A stretch of DNA of 11,907 nt, from assembly GCA_002509495.1 (NCBI GenBank), contig DAEV01000006.1:1-11907 (forward strand), read 5' to 3'. Numbering within the stretch: the stretch's first letter is position 1; every line of letters starts with the position of its first letter. Source of the DNA: Methanolinea sp. UBA473 (GTDB taxonomy: Archaea; Halobacteriota; Methanomicrobia; Methanomicrobiales; Methanospirillaceae). The notes under the pieces are model-generated. The model saw nothing but the letters and a program-made list of their open reading frames with translations, made no database searches and was not told the DNA's origin. Made by a program: the position numbers and the translations under genes. This document shows, one piece after another, positions 1 through 6,564 of the stretch.

Positions 1-30
1 TGTGATATCCCGAATTATGTTTACACATAG
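1..30 (+). repeat. Left terminal inverted repeat of the IS
   Basis: It begins TGTGATATCCCGAA and aligns without gaps to the reverse complement of 937-966, with 22 of 30 bases identical and the best block at positions 6-14 (TATCCCGAA). The transposase stop codon (TAA, 21-23 on the minus strand) lies inside this repeat, a common compact arrangement in small insertion sequences. Confidence 0.8.
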
Positions 31-923
31 AACCACTCCTGGACATAGCCGAGGATGCGCTCTGGGGGGAGACGATACCAGAATGCATTGTAAGGCTCAT
101 CATAATTGAGACTCGAATGAGGTTTGATCTCATTGTGCCAGACTACAATTTCATCGACAGATTGAAATTTCTGGATTCTCCTCTCCACTTCTCCGTAGAA
201 TCGTTCAATCTTGCCATTTGTTTGAGGATGTTTGACTCTGGCGACAATATGCTTGATTCCATGATTTTCAAGAAATTCCTTGAAGGAGTGCTGGGCCATC
301 TCACGTTCGCGTGCAGAAACGAATTGTGTACCGTGGTCGGTGAGAATCTCCCTGGGGATCCCATATCGTGCAAATCCCATTTCCAGGACAAGGAGAGTAT
401 TTTGGGTGGTAGGAGAATCGAACACGCCGTGACAGGTGACCAGCCGGGATGAGTCGTCCATGAATGCAATCAGCCACATCTTCTGGCCATCGATTGTCAC
501 CTCTTTCCAGTCACCCTGCCAAAGGGACATGGAATGCTCCCGCTCGAATCGGACCCACTTCCTCTGCTTTCTCTTCCTTATATTCACTTCGATACACCCG
601 TGACCGAGCAAGACTCGATAAATGGTATTATGAGGGATATGTATCCCATGGACCTCTTCAATTTTCTTCTCCAGATGCACAGGTCCAATCCTGTAATCGT
701 GAAAGCTCTCCAAGATAAGAAACCGGGTTTCTTCGGGGATATCTTTCGATTTTCGACCGGGTCGATGAAGAACAGGAATCGTACCTGATTGCTTATAGTG
801 ATTGATGATGTGGTGAATCCACTGCCGGCTTACTCCAAAATGGTTCGCTATTTCAGGTATTGGCTTCCTTCTCTCCCACTGTTTGACGATTCGCTCAATA
901 TCCCGATTTGTTAATTTCTGCAC
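21..923 (-). CDS. IS481-like DDE transposase
   Basis: This is a transposase with an RNase H-fold integrase core, expected to cut and join the ends of its own element. An open frame continues upstream to 1094, but those codons lie outside the element and over the glyS leader. The only reasonable initiator inside the element is the GTG at 923, giving 300 aa. No clear ribosome binding site precedes it. An N-terminal helix-turn-helix (about residues 18-45, ending in GVSRQWIHHIINHY) should bind the element ends. Catalytic residues on 300-aa numbering are D138 (WQGDW), D196 (TDHGTQF) and E240 (HPQTNGKIERF), all present. The C-terminal HNEIKPHSSLNYDEP stretch is typical of IS481/IS3-type enzymes. 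There is no frameshift or internal stop, so the protein looks functional. Confidence 0.85.
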   Translation of the reverse strand: MQKLTNRDIERIVKQWERRKPIPEIANHFGVSRQWIHHIINHYKQSGTIPVLHRPGRKSKDIPEETRFLILESFHDYRIGPVHLEKKIEEVHGIHIPHNTIYRVLLGHGCIEVNIRKRKQRKWVRFEREHSMSLWQGDWKEVTIDGQKMWLIAFMDDSSRLVTCHGVFDSPTTQNTLLVLEMGFARYGIPREILTDHGTQFVSAREREMAQHSFKEFLENHGIKHIVARVKHPQTNGKIERFYGEVERRIQKFQSVDEIVVWHNEIKPHSSLNYDEPYNAFWYRLPPERILGYVQEWFYV

Positions 924-936
924 ATATTCGTCTGTG

Positions 937-966
937 CTGGTTGTAAAGTTATTTCGGGATACTACA
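937..966 (-). repeat. Right terminal inverted repeat of the IS
   Basis: Read on the minus strand it begins TGTAGTATCCCGAA and matches the left end at 22 of 30 positions (20 of the first 25). The host sequence adjoining it begins TTCTTTCTCC at 967. That is where one copy of a target-site duplication would be. Confidence 0.8.
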
Positions 967-1092
967 TTCTTTCTCCTTGAGGAAAGGATTGATATAGGGG
1001 TTTTTTTTGGAAAGAGCGCAGGCGGAGATCCGCCGGTTTCCCCGGACAGTTTTTTCTGGCACCGGTGCGAACTATAAGAGAGAAGGAAGCCC
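967..1092 (+). promoter_or_regulatory. glyS leader: possible TATA box, T tracts, hairpin and ribosome binding site
   Basis: This 126-bp spacer between the IS and glyS holds a weak TATA-like TGATATA at 992-998 preceded by purine-rich GGAAAGG, which could place transcription start near 1020. It also holds eight Ts at 1001-1008, a perfect inverted repeat GGCGGA-GA-TCCGCC at 1021-1034, six Ts at 1050-1055, and a purine-rich AGAAGGA at 1081-1087, 5 bases before the ATG. The last is the likely glyS ribosome binding site. The T tracts could be an old terminator of whatever gene lay upstream before the IS arrived, or part of the glyS leader. The promoter call is weak; the ribosome binding site is better supported. 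Confidence 0.4.
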
Positions 1093-2817
1093 ATGAGCGA
1101 TATCTATGAAAAGATAATGGAACTGGCCAGGAGGAGGGGTTTTATATGGCCCACGTCGGAGGTCTACGGATCGGTTGCCGGATTCATCGATTACGGGCCT
1201 CTCGGGTCCATGATGAAGCGCCGGATCGAGGACGTCTGGAGAAGCTTCTACGTGGTGCAGGAAGGGTACTACGAGATCGAGTGCCCCACCATAGGCCAGG
1301 AGGAGATCTTCATCGCTTCCGGGCATGTCAAGGGGTTCTCGGACAAGATGTGCCAGTGCCTCCACTGCCGCGAATACCTCCGTGCCGACCACATCGCCGA
1401 GGGAAATGCCGTCCCCGGCGCCGCCGCCATGTCTGCCGGGGATCTGGCCCGGGTCCTCGCAGACCTTCCCTGCCCCGCCTGTGGAGAGATCCTCGGTGAG
1501 CTTGAGGTATTCGATTTCAACCTCATGTTCAAGACCGCAATCGGCCCCGGCTCCCAGCGCAGGGGATACCTTCGGCCGGAGACCGCCCAGGGGATGTTCA
1601 CCGATTTCTCCCGCCTCCTCCGGTTCTACCGGGACAAGCTCCCCTTCGGTGCAGTGCAGATCGGAAAGTCCTACCGGAACGAGATCTCTCCGCGACAGGG
1701 GATGATCCGCCTGCGGGAGTTCACTCAGGCGGAGGCCGAGATCTTCGTCCACCCGGACGAGAAGGACCACCCCTGCTTCTCCCGGTACGCCGCATATCGC
1801 ATGCCACTCCTTTCGATACGACAGCAGGAGGAAGATACACCCGCGATTTCGGTCAGCATGCAGGAGGCAGTCGAGGGAGGCATTGTCGCCAACCAGTACG
1901 TTGCCTACTACCTCGCCCTTACCCATCACCTTCTCGTCACAGTAGGGGTGATCCCGGAAAAACTCCGCTTCCGCCAGCATCTCCCGAACGAGCGGGCTCA
2001 CTACGCGTGTGATTGCTGGGACGCCGAGATCTTCTCGGAGCGGTTCGGGTGGGTCGAGACGGTAGGGATAGCCGACCGTACGGATTACGATCTCAGGGCG
2101 CACGAGGGCCAGAGCGGCGAACGGTTCGCGGTCTTCATCCCCTTCGAGTCCCCGCGCAGGGAAAGGAGGGTGCGGGTGATCCCCAACATGGGAGCTCTCG
2201 GGCCGAAGTTTCGGGGAAAGGCAAAGATGGTGGCGGACGCCCTCACCGCATCCGTCCCCAGCCCCGGCGGGGTCACCCTGCACATTGAGGGAGAGGACGT
2301 GGTGATCGGACCCGACCTCTACGAGGTCCGGGAGGAGACGGTCGAGGTGCCCGGGGAAGAGGTCACCCCCCACGTGATTGAGCCTTCCTACGGCATCGAC
2401 AGGATGATCTACGCTGTCCTGGAGCACAGTTACTTCGAAGACGTGGTGGAGGGAGAGGAGCGCCGGGGGCTGCGCCTCTCACCGAGGGTCGCACCCATCC
2501 AGGTGGCGGTCTTTCCCCTCATGAACCGCGACGGGCTCCCCGAGAAGGCCCTTTCCATCACGGGGGGTCTGAAAGCGAGGGGGATCATGGCCGAGTACGA
2601 CGATTCCGGTGCCATCGGGCGTCGTTACCGGAGACAGGACGAGGTGGGGACCCCGTTTGCCATCACAGTGGACTACGATACCATGGAGGATGACACCGTG
2701 ACCCTCCGGGACCGGGACAGCATGAGCCAGGTGCGGATCCCTATCGCCGGGATCCCGGACCTGGTCCGTTGCCTCGTGGAGGGATCCCGCTCGTTTTCTG
2801 ATCTCTCCCCTGCATGA
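1093..2817 (+). CDS. glyS: Glycyl-tRNA synthetase, archaeal/eukaryotic class II type
   Basis: This cytoplasmic enzyme charges tRNA-Gly with glycine using ATP and probably works as a homodimer. At 574 aa it has normal length for archaeal GlyRS. The N-terminus (RRGFIWPTSEVYGSVAGF) and RPETAQG at 161-167 are hallmark GlyRS sequences. Class II motif 2 is at about 204-218 (YRNEISPRQGMIRLREF) and motif 3 at about 430-447 (EPSYGIDRMIYAVLEHSY). A zinc knuckle is seen as C89-x2-C92 and C127-x2-C130, with an extra cysteine at 87. The C-terminal part, from about residue 460 (LRLSPRVAPIQVAVFPL), is the anticodon-binding domain of the HisRS/ThrRS/ProRS type. The start is supported by a purine-rich stretch just upstream and by family alignment at residue 1. 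The stop codon overlaps the hef start (ATGA). An insertion sequence lies 126 bp upstream and could have altered its promoter. Confidence 0.97.
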   Translation: MSDIYEKIMELARRRGFIWPTSEVYGSVAGFIDYGPLGSMMKRRIEDVWRSFYVVQEGYYEIECPTIGQEEIFIASGHVKGFSDKMCQCLHCREYLRADHIAEGNAVPGAAAMSAGDLARVLADLPCPACGEILGELEVFDFNLMFKTAIGPGSQRRGYLRPETAQGMFTDFSRLLRFYRDKLPFGAVQIGKSYRNEISPRQGMIRLREFTQAEAEIFVHPDEKDHPCFSRYAAYRMPLLSIRQQEEDTPAISVSMQEAVEGGIVANQYVAYYLALTHHLLVTVGVIPEKLRFRQHLPNERAHYACDCWDAEIFSERFGWVETVGIADRTDYDLRAHEGQSGERFAVFIPFESPRRERRVRVIPNMGALGPKFRGKAKMVADALTASVPSPGGVTLHIEGEDVVIGPDLYEVREETVEVPGEEVTPHVIEPSYGIDRMIYAVLEHSYFEDVVEGEERRGLRLSPRVAPIQVAVFPLMNRDGLPEKALSITGGLKARGIMAEYDDSGAIGRRYRRQDEVGTPFAITVDYDTMEDDTVTLRDRDSMSQVRIPIAGIPDLVRCLVEGSRSFSDLSPA

Positions 2818-5057
2818 CCCCCATCACCCATCCCCTGATCCAGCCTGGAACGATGGAATCCCGTGAATACCAGCTCTCCATCGCGATGAAAGCCCTGGAG
2901 GGGCACACGCTGGTGGTGCTGCCCACGGGCCTCGGGAAGACTGCCATTGCGCTGCTGGTGGCCGCCTCCCGGCTGCATAACGAGGGAGGGAAGGTCCTCA
3001 TGCTCGCCCCCACAAAACCCCTCGTGGAACAGCACCTGCGGTTCTTCCGGCAATTCCTCAGGATCCCGGGTGAAACCGCTGATTCCATGGTCATGTTCAC
3101 GGGGGAGAGCCCCCCCGCCGAACGGGCCTCCGCCTTTGACCGGGCCCGGGCTGTCTTTGCCACTCCCCAGGTGATAAAAAACGATCTTCTGGCAGGAAGT
3201 TATGACCTGAGCGACGTGACTCTCCTGGTCATCGACGAGTGCCACAGGGCGGTCGGCAACTACGCGTACGTCTTCCTTGCCGGGCGTTACCTCGAGACCT
3301 CACGGTCCCCCCGCATCCTGGCGATGACAGCCTCCCCGGGAGGCCAGCAGGAGAAGGTGGACGACGTCTGTAAAAACCTCGGTATCCAGGTAGTGGAGAG
3401 CCGGAGGGAGCATGACCGCGACGTCGCACCTTACATTCACGACCGCGAGATCGAAGTCATCGAGCTCGACCTGCCGCAGGAACTGAAACGGGCGGTGCAG
3501 GACCTGCAGGCGCTCATCGACTCCCGCCTGGCCATGCTCGAGGGGCTCGGGTTCCAGGTTCCAGGGAGAGCCCAGCTCTCCATGAAGGTCCTCCAGGCAC
3601 TCAACGCACAGATCCAGTACCGCATCCAGGAGCGGGATTCCTCGGGATACGGTGCCGCATCCCTCTATGCCGAGCTGATGAAACTCCGGCATGCAGTATC
3701 TCTCGCCGAATCCCAGGGAAGTTCCGTCCTTGCCGCGTACGTCGCCAAACTTTTTGCAGAAGGATCCGGAGGGTCCGGTCCCAAGGCCAGCGTCCGCCTT
3801 GCAAGGGACCCTGTCTTCCTGCGGTTGATGGAACGGTGCATGTCCTGGAAAGGGGAGATCCACCCCAAGCTGGAAGTGCTTGCCGGGATCGTGCGCGACC
3901 AGCTGGAACGGTCTCCCGAAAGCCGGGTCATCGTGTTCGCCACGTTCCGCGACATGGTCCAGCAGATCGTGGACACCCTTGCCGCCAGGGGGATCGCCTG
4001 CCAGAGGTTCGTGGGCCAGGCTGCGCGGGATGCCGAGAAGGGCTTGTCGCAGAAGAAGCAGATCGAAGCCCTCCGGAAATTCCGGGAAGGGGAATTCCGG
4101 GTGCTGGTGGCGACCTCGGTCGGGGAGGAGGGGCTCGACGTGCCCTCCACCGACCTGGTGGTCTTCTACGAGGCCGTGCCCTCCGAAATCCGCAGTATCC
4201 AGCGGAAAGGACGGACAGGGAGGAGCGGGAGCGGGAAGATTGTTATGCTGGTCACGAGGGGCACCTCCGACGAAGTCTACCGGCACGTGAGCCAGATGAA
4301 GGAGAGGGCGATGATCTCCGGGATCAGGCGCCTCTCCCATACCGGGCCTGCGTTCAGCCCCGCGGCAGCGCCCGATCCTGGGGGTCCCGGGCAGTCACGC
4401 ATCGACCGGTTCGTCGTGGAGGGGCCTTCCGTGGTCGTGGACGACCGCGAGACCTCCTCGAGGGTGGTGGAGATTTTAAGCGATCTCGGGGCTTCGATCC
4501 GGTTACAGCGCCTTTCCTCGGGGGACTATGCCATTGGAGAGAGGATCCTCGTCGAACGGAAGACGTCCCGGGATTTCATCAATACTCTCGTGGACCGCGG
4601 CCTGTTCTCCCAGTTAAAGGCCCTGTCCGGCAGTGCCGCACGACCCGTCCTGATCATCGAAGGGGGGGACCTGTACACGATGAGGGATATCCACCCGAAC
4701 GCTGTTCGGGGAGCGCTTGCCGCAATCGCCGTGGACCTCGGGATCAGCATCCTCTTTTCCCGGGACGAGGAGGACACCGCCCAGCTGATTTTTGTCCTGG
4801 CGAAGCGGGAGGAAGGCGGCGAACGGGACCGGGGTCTCCCAATGAAGAAGGCGGCCCATTCCCCGCGGGAACAGCAGGAACTGATCGTCGCATCGTTCCC
4901 TGAAATCGGGTTGAAGAACGCCCGGCTCCTGCTGGACCATTTCGGATCCGTTCAGGCAGTGATCGACGCAACGGAAGAGGATCTTCTGAAAGTGAAGGGC
5001 ATTGGAGAACAGCGGGCCCGGCAGATCTTCGACCTGTCCCGCCGTCCTTATCCCTGA
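2814..5057 (+). CDS. hef: Hef, archaeal fork-repair helicase fused to XPF-type nuclease
   Basis: Hef unwinds and cleaves branched DNA at stalled replication forks. It is the archaeal relative of FANCM (helicase half) and XPF/MUS81 (nuclease half). At 747 aa it is full length. Helicase motifs are Walker A PTGLGKT at 37-43, DECH at 141-144, motif III MTAS at 171-174 and motif VI QRKGRTGR at 463-470. The nuclease domain starts near VVVDDRET (540-547). It has the complete catalytic signature, G570-D571, nine residues, E581-R582-K583, three residues, D587. Tandem helix-hairpin-helix DNA-binding motifs finish the protein (about 690-742, with KVKGIGEQRARQIF). The ATG at 2814 overlaps the glyS stop as ATGA and has no ribosome binding site of its own, suggesting translational coupling; M14 is a less likely alternative start. 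The 3' end overlaps the convergent zinc-ribbon gene by 10 bases. I see no damaged motif. Confidence 0.95.
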   Translation: MTPITHPLIQPGTMESREYQLSIAMKALEGHTLVVLPTGLGKTAIALLVAASRLHNEGGKVLMLAPTKPLVEQHLRFFRQFLRIPGETADSMVMFTGESPPAERASAFDRARAVFATPQVIKNDLLAGSYDLSDVTLLVIDECHRAVGNYAYVFLAGRYLETSRSPRILAMTASPGGQQEKVDDVCKNLGIQVVESRREHDRDVAPYIHDREIEVIELDLPQELKRAVQDLQALIDSRLAMLEGLGFQVPGRAQLSMKVLQALNAQIQYRIQERDSSGYGAASLYAELMKLRHAVSLAESQGSSVLAAYVAKLFAEGSGGSGPKASVRLARDPVFLRLMERCMSWKGEIHPKLEVLAGIVRDQLERSPESRVIVFATFRDMVQQIVDTLAARGIACQRFVGQAARDAEKGLSQKKQIEALRKFREGEFRVLVATSVGEEGLDVPSTDLVVFYEAVPSEIRSIQRKGRTGRSGSGKIVMLVTRGTSDEVYRHVSQMKERAMISGIRRLSHTGPAFSPAAAPDPGGPGQSRIDRFVVEGPSVVVDDRETSSRVVEILSDLGASIRLQRLSSGDYAIGERILVERKTSRDFINTLVDRGLFSQLKALSGSAARPVLIIEGGDLYTMRDIHPNAVRGALAAIAVDLGISILFSRDEEDTAQLIFVLAKREEGGERDRGLPMKKAAHSPREQQELIVASFPEIGLKNARLLLDHFGSVQAVIDATEEDLLKVKGIGEQRARQIFDLSRRPYP

Positions 5058-5449
5058 TCCCCTGGACGGGCGAGCAGTTCCAGGGATTTACACCCCTTCC
5101 TCACCGCTTTCATGAGGAGGAGGATCTTCTCCGGGTCTTCTTCCTGCCGGATGCGCAGGCAGAGGTGGAGGATCGTCTCCTCCAGGGACTGGCAGATCAG
5201 GGGGGATAAGGGGGCCGTTCCCGTGACGGATCCGGTGCCGGCCGCTGCCTCAGGGGCTTGTGTCCCGGGGCCCCGGCCCACGGTCGGCGCTCTGGCCGGG
5301 TCCGGTTCTTTGGATTCCTCTGCACATACCACACAGAGTGTCTTGCCCTTGATCTCGAAGAGGGGGCAGCCGCATGCCTGGCATGTCTTCGAGAGCATCT
5401 TTCCTCCGGACAGGAGATGCCGGGCCATGATCTCGTCCTCGCGTGTCAT
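5048..5449 (-). CDS. COG1645 zinc-ribbon protein (Sjogren/scleroderma autoantigen 1-like)
   Basis: This small protein is related to the archaeal/eukaryotic autoantigen p27 (SSSCA1/ZNRD2) family, whose role in archaea is unknown. The open frame begins with an ATG at 5458, but GAGGGA (5459-5464 on this strand) directly abuts that codon. The second ATG at 5449 is 9 bases from it and is the better start, giving 133 aa. From that start a zinc ribbon is seen as C23-x2-C26, twelve residues, C39-x2-C42 (CQACGCPLFEIKGKTLCVVC). A Pro/Ala/Gly-rich, probably disordered linker follows (about 43-78). A helical C-terminal third (about 83-125, LEETILHLCLRIRQ) may be a contact surface. It is soluble, with no membrane segment. 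The gene converges on hef and overlaps its last codons. Family recognition is good; the function is not known. Confidence 0.8.
   Translation of the reverse strand: MTREDEIMARHLLSGGKMLSKTCQACGCPLFEIKGKTLCVVCAEESKEPDPARAPTVGRGPGTQAPEAAAGTGSVTGTAPLSPLICQSLEETILHLCLRIRQEEDPEKILLLMKAVRKGCKSLELLARPGDQG
5058..5087. other. Inverted repeat just after the hef stop
   Basis: ATCCCCTGGA (5057-5066) and TCCAGGGAT (5079-5087) form a nine-base-pair stem with one bulged C and a 12-base loop, starting at the last base of the hef stop codon. It lies within the end of the convergent zinc-ribbon gene, so the pairing may be incidental. No T tract follows on either strand, so it is not a typical archaeal terminator. 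A role at the hef mRNA 3' end is possible but unproven. Confidence 0.3.
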
Positions 5450-5458
5450 GGAGTTCAT

Positions 5459-5464
5459 TCCCTC
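5459..5464 (-). promoter_or_regulatory. Ribosome binding site deciding the zinc-ribbon protein start
   Basis: GAGGGA on the minus strand has zero spacing to the ATG at 5458 and 9 bases to the ATG at 5449. This favours the downstream start. Confidence 0.5.
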
Positions 5465-5665
5465 GCTGGGAAGCAGTTTGAACCTCCGGGATTATCGAGT
5501 TTTCCCAATGGGGAGGATACCGACCCGGCTTGTCCGCTCCCCCTGAGATCGGATCGCCTTCCATCACCCCGAACCGGTTCCGGAAAACCGCCAACACATC
5601 CCTGCCCGGGAGGCCGTTCATGGATTGCTCCCGTCTGTCGGGGTTTTTCCTCCCGGTCAATTTGG
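5465..5665. other. Spacer without recognisable gene
   Basis: This is the first part of the divergent spacer between the COG1645 and UPF0147 genes. Open frames cross it on both strands, but none has a ribosome binding site with a sensible start or resembles a protein family. No clear TATA box is seen for the leftward gene. The AT-rich patch on the minus strand at about 5490-5510 (AAAACTCGATAATCC) is the nearest candidate and is weak. Confidence 0.4.
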
Positions 5666-5679
5666 GATGATTTATCATC
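5666..5679. promoter_or_regulatory. 14-bp palindrome, candidate operator
   Basis: GATGAT-TT-ATCATC is a perfect inverted repeat with a two-base centre. It sits 9 bases upstream of the TATA box at 5689-5698, in a spacer flanked by two divergent genes. In archaea, dyad symmetry immediately upstream of the TFB/TBP site is a usual position for a helix-turn-helix regulator. The regulator is unknown and binding is inferred only from symmetry and position. Confidence 0.4.
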
Positions 5680-5688
5680 TATGGTCTC

Positions 5689-5698
5689 TATATAAATA
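5689..5698 (+). promoter_or_regulatory. TATA box for the UPF0147 gene
   Basis: TATATAAATA is a near-ideal archaeal TATA element. A start of transcription about 25 bases downstream, near 5717-5722, leaves a leader of roughly 40 bases before the ATG at 5758. On the opposite strand the same bases read TATTTATATA and could also serve the divergent zinc-ribbon gene, though with a leader of more than 200 bases. A small inverted repeat, CCTCT-TGAG-AGAGG (5713-5726), lies at or near the inferred transcript start. Confidence 0.6.
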
Positions 5699-5746
5699 GT
5701 GGATTGAAAACGCCTCTTGAGAGAGGATATTTTCGCATGTGAAATC

Positions 5747-5751
5747 GAGGG
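5747..5751 (+). promoter_or_regulatory. Ribosome binding site of the UPF0147 gene
   Basis: GAGGG lies 6 bases before the ATG at 5758. It decides in favour of that ATG over the in-frame TTG at 5755. Confidence 0.65.
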
Positions 5752-5757
5752 ATTTTG

Positions 5758-6021
5758 ATGACCAGCCCCGAAAAGACCATAGAAAACTGCATCCTGATGC
5801 TGCAGCACATCATGGATGACAGCACCATACCAAGGAATATCCGCAGGGTCGCGGACGAGACCCGCCTGCTCCTTATGAACAACTCCAAGCAGACTGGTCT
5901 GCGGGCTGCCGAGGCCATCTCGAAGATCGACGAGATCAGCAACGATCCCAATATGCCCGTCCATGCCAGGACCCGGATCTGGGAACTGGTCTCCCAGCTC
6001 GAGACCGTCCCGCTGGACTGA
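5758..6021 (+). CDS. UPF0147 family protein (COG1698)
   Basis: This 87-aa protein belongs to a small archaeal family of unknown function. It is predicted to be almost entirely helical and soluble, with no cysteines and no membrane segment. Recognisable family sequence includes the N-terminal half (DDSTIPRNIRRVADE, about residues 22-36) and SNDPNMPVHARTRIWELVSQLE near the C-terminus. The ATG at 5758 is chosen because GAGGG sits 6 bases upstream; a TTG one codon earlier is in frame but less well placed. It has its own TATA box and leader and looks monocistronic. The neighbour downstream (YjbQ-like) is convergent. The family name is secure, but nothing in the sequence gives a biochemical role. 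Confidence 0.88.
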   Translation: MTSPEKTIENCILMLQHIMDDSTIPRNIRRVADETRLLLMNNSKQTGLRAAEAISKIDEISNDPNMPVHARTRIWELVSQLETVPLD

Positions 6022-6101
6022 ACGCCGGAGTGCAGAATCCCGGGCTGGCTTCCCTCCTTTTCCCTGTTCCTGAATTCATCCCGGCACTTTCCTGACCCAC
6101 C

Positions 6102-6109
6102 TTCTTTTT
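6102..6109 (+). terminator. Possible T-tract terminator of the UPF0147 gene
   Basis: A pyrimidine-rich run, TTCTTTTT, lies about 80 bases after the UPF0147 stop and ends just before the stop codon of the convergent YjbQ-like gene. Oligo-T without a strong hairpin is the usual archaeal stop signal. The tract is short, so the call is moderate. Confidence 0.4.
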
Positions 6110-6110
6110 G

Positions 6111-6551
6111 TCAGGGGAGTATGCTGATCACCACTGTCCTGGTCCGGCCGCTCCGGACATCCAGCTCGAGGAGTACCACCTGCTGCCAGGTTCCTAGGCA
6201 GGGCTCCCCCGAACGCACGGGGACAGAGAGGGAGGGACCGACAATCGACGCCCTGACGTGAGAGCGCCCGTTCCCGTCCCCCCACCTGCTGTCATGGGCA
6301 TAGGACACGGTATCCGGGGCAATTATTGAGAGTGCCCGCATCAGGTCCGAGAGCACCCCGGGTTCGTACTCGATGGTGGTCACTGCTGCGGTGGACCCCG
6401 TGACAAAGATATTTGCGAGCCCGTCTTTCACCCCGCTCTCCTTCACCGCGGTTCGAAGCTCGGGGGTGACATCCACGATATCCCCCTCCCTCTGGGTAGT
6501 GATCCCGATGGTCTTTTGATACATCGTGGAGAAGGGGGAGGGAGATACCAT
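6111..6551 (-). CDS. YjbQ-like protein (UPF0047/COG0432)
   Basis: This is a small soluble protein of the YjbQ family. Members have been linked to thiamine-phosphate synthase side activity, but the physiological role is unsettled. The ATG at 6551 is chosen because GGGAGG lies 7 bases upstream; it gives 146 aa. An ATG at 6524 would give 137 aa, nearer the minimal family N-terminus, but has a pyrimidine-rich upstream stretch. The open frame extends to 6809, but those extra 86 residues translate the hairpin repeats and should not be annotated. Family features are REGDIVDVTPELR (21-33), GSTAAVTTIEYEPG (52-65), the GDGNGRSHVRASIVGPS block (91-107) with H98, and LGTWQQ (119-124). The first block has Gly52 where many relatives, such as the E. 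coli protein, have a histidine. The gene is divergent from the kinase gene, with the repeat cluster between them. Confidence 0.87.
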   Translation of the reverse strand: MVSPSPFSTMYQKTIGITTQREGDIVDVTPELRTAVKESGVKDGLANIFVTGSTAAVTTIEYEPGVLSDLMRALSIIAPDTVSYAHDSRWGDGNGRSHVRASIVGPSLSVPVRSGEPCLGTWQQVVLLELDVRSGRTRTVVISILP

Positions 6552-6558
6552 AAGAGTT

Positions 6559-6564
6559 CCTCCC
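6559..6564 (-). promoter_or_regulatory. Strong ribosome binding site of the YjbQ-like gene
   Basis: GGGAGG on the minus strand (GGAGG = 6559-6563) lies 7 bases before the ATG at 6551. It is the clearest Shine-Dalgarno sequence in the window, and it rules out the longer frame starting at 6809. Confidence 0.7.

Larger units (their letters stand above)
1..966 (-). mobile_element. IS481-like insertion sequence, apparently complete
   Basis: The element is bounded by imperfect terminal inverted repeats of about 30 bp (1-30 and 937-966, 22 of 30 positions matching). Both ends start with TGT, as is usual for IS481-family elements. It contains one transposase gene on the minus strand that fills almost the whole element, and no passenger gene. 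It is visibly more A+T-rich than glyS and hef next to it, which fits recent acquisition. The right end falls at 966, about 126 bp before the glyS start. The left end is at base 1 of the window, so the left flank and any target-site duplication cannot be seen. The element could in principle extend a little further left, but the TGT terminus and the alignment of the repeats argue against it. Family assignment rests on the transposase motifs and the termini. Confidence 0.82.

Noticed and set aside
961..980. AAGGAGAAAGAATG on the minus strand as a start signal for the transposase
   Set aside because: The ATG is followed at once by TAG and is not in the transposase frame. It lies across the IS border, so it is coincidental.
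1072..2427. 451-aa open frame on the minus strand opposite glyS
   Set aside because: It is the mirror of a GC-rich coding gene, with no family likeness, an odd His/Gly/Pro-rich composition and no ribosome binding site. glyS on the other strand is certain.
3300..4903. Long open frames of 346 aa (minus) and 355 aa (plus, other frame) within hef
   Set aside because: Both overlap intact helicase and nuclease motifs of hef and have Arg/Gly/Pro-rich or His/Pro-rich compositions typical of shadow frames.
5250..5964. Open frames of 142 and 169 aa on the minus strand across the UPF0147 gene and its spacer
   Set aside because: They run antisense to UPF0147 or through a different frame of the zinc-ribbon gene, without recognisable motifs or well-placed ribosome binding sites.
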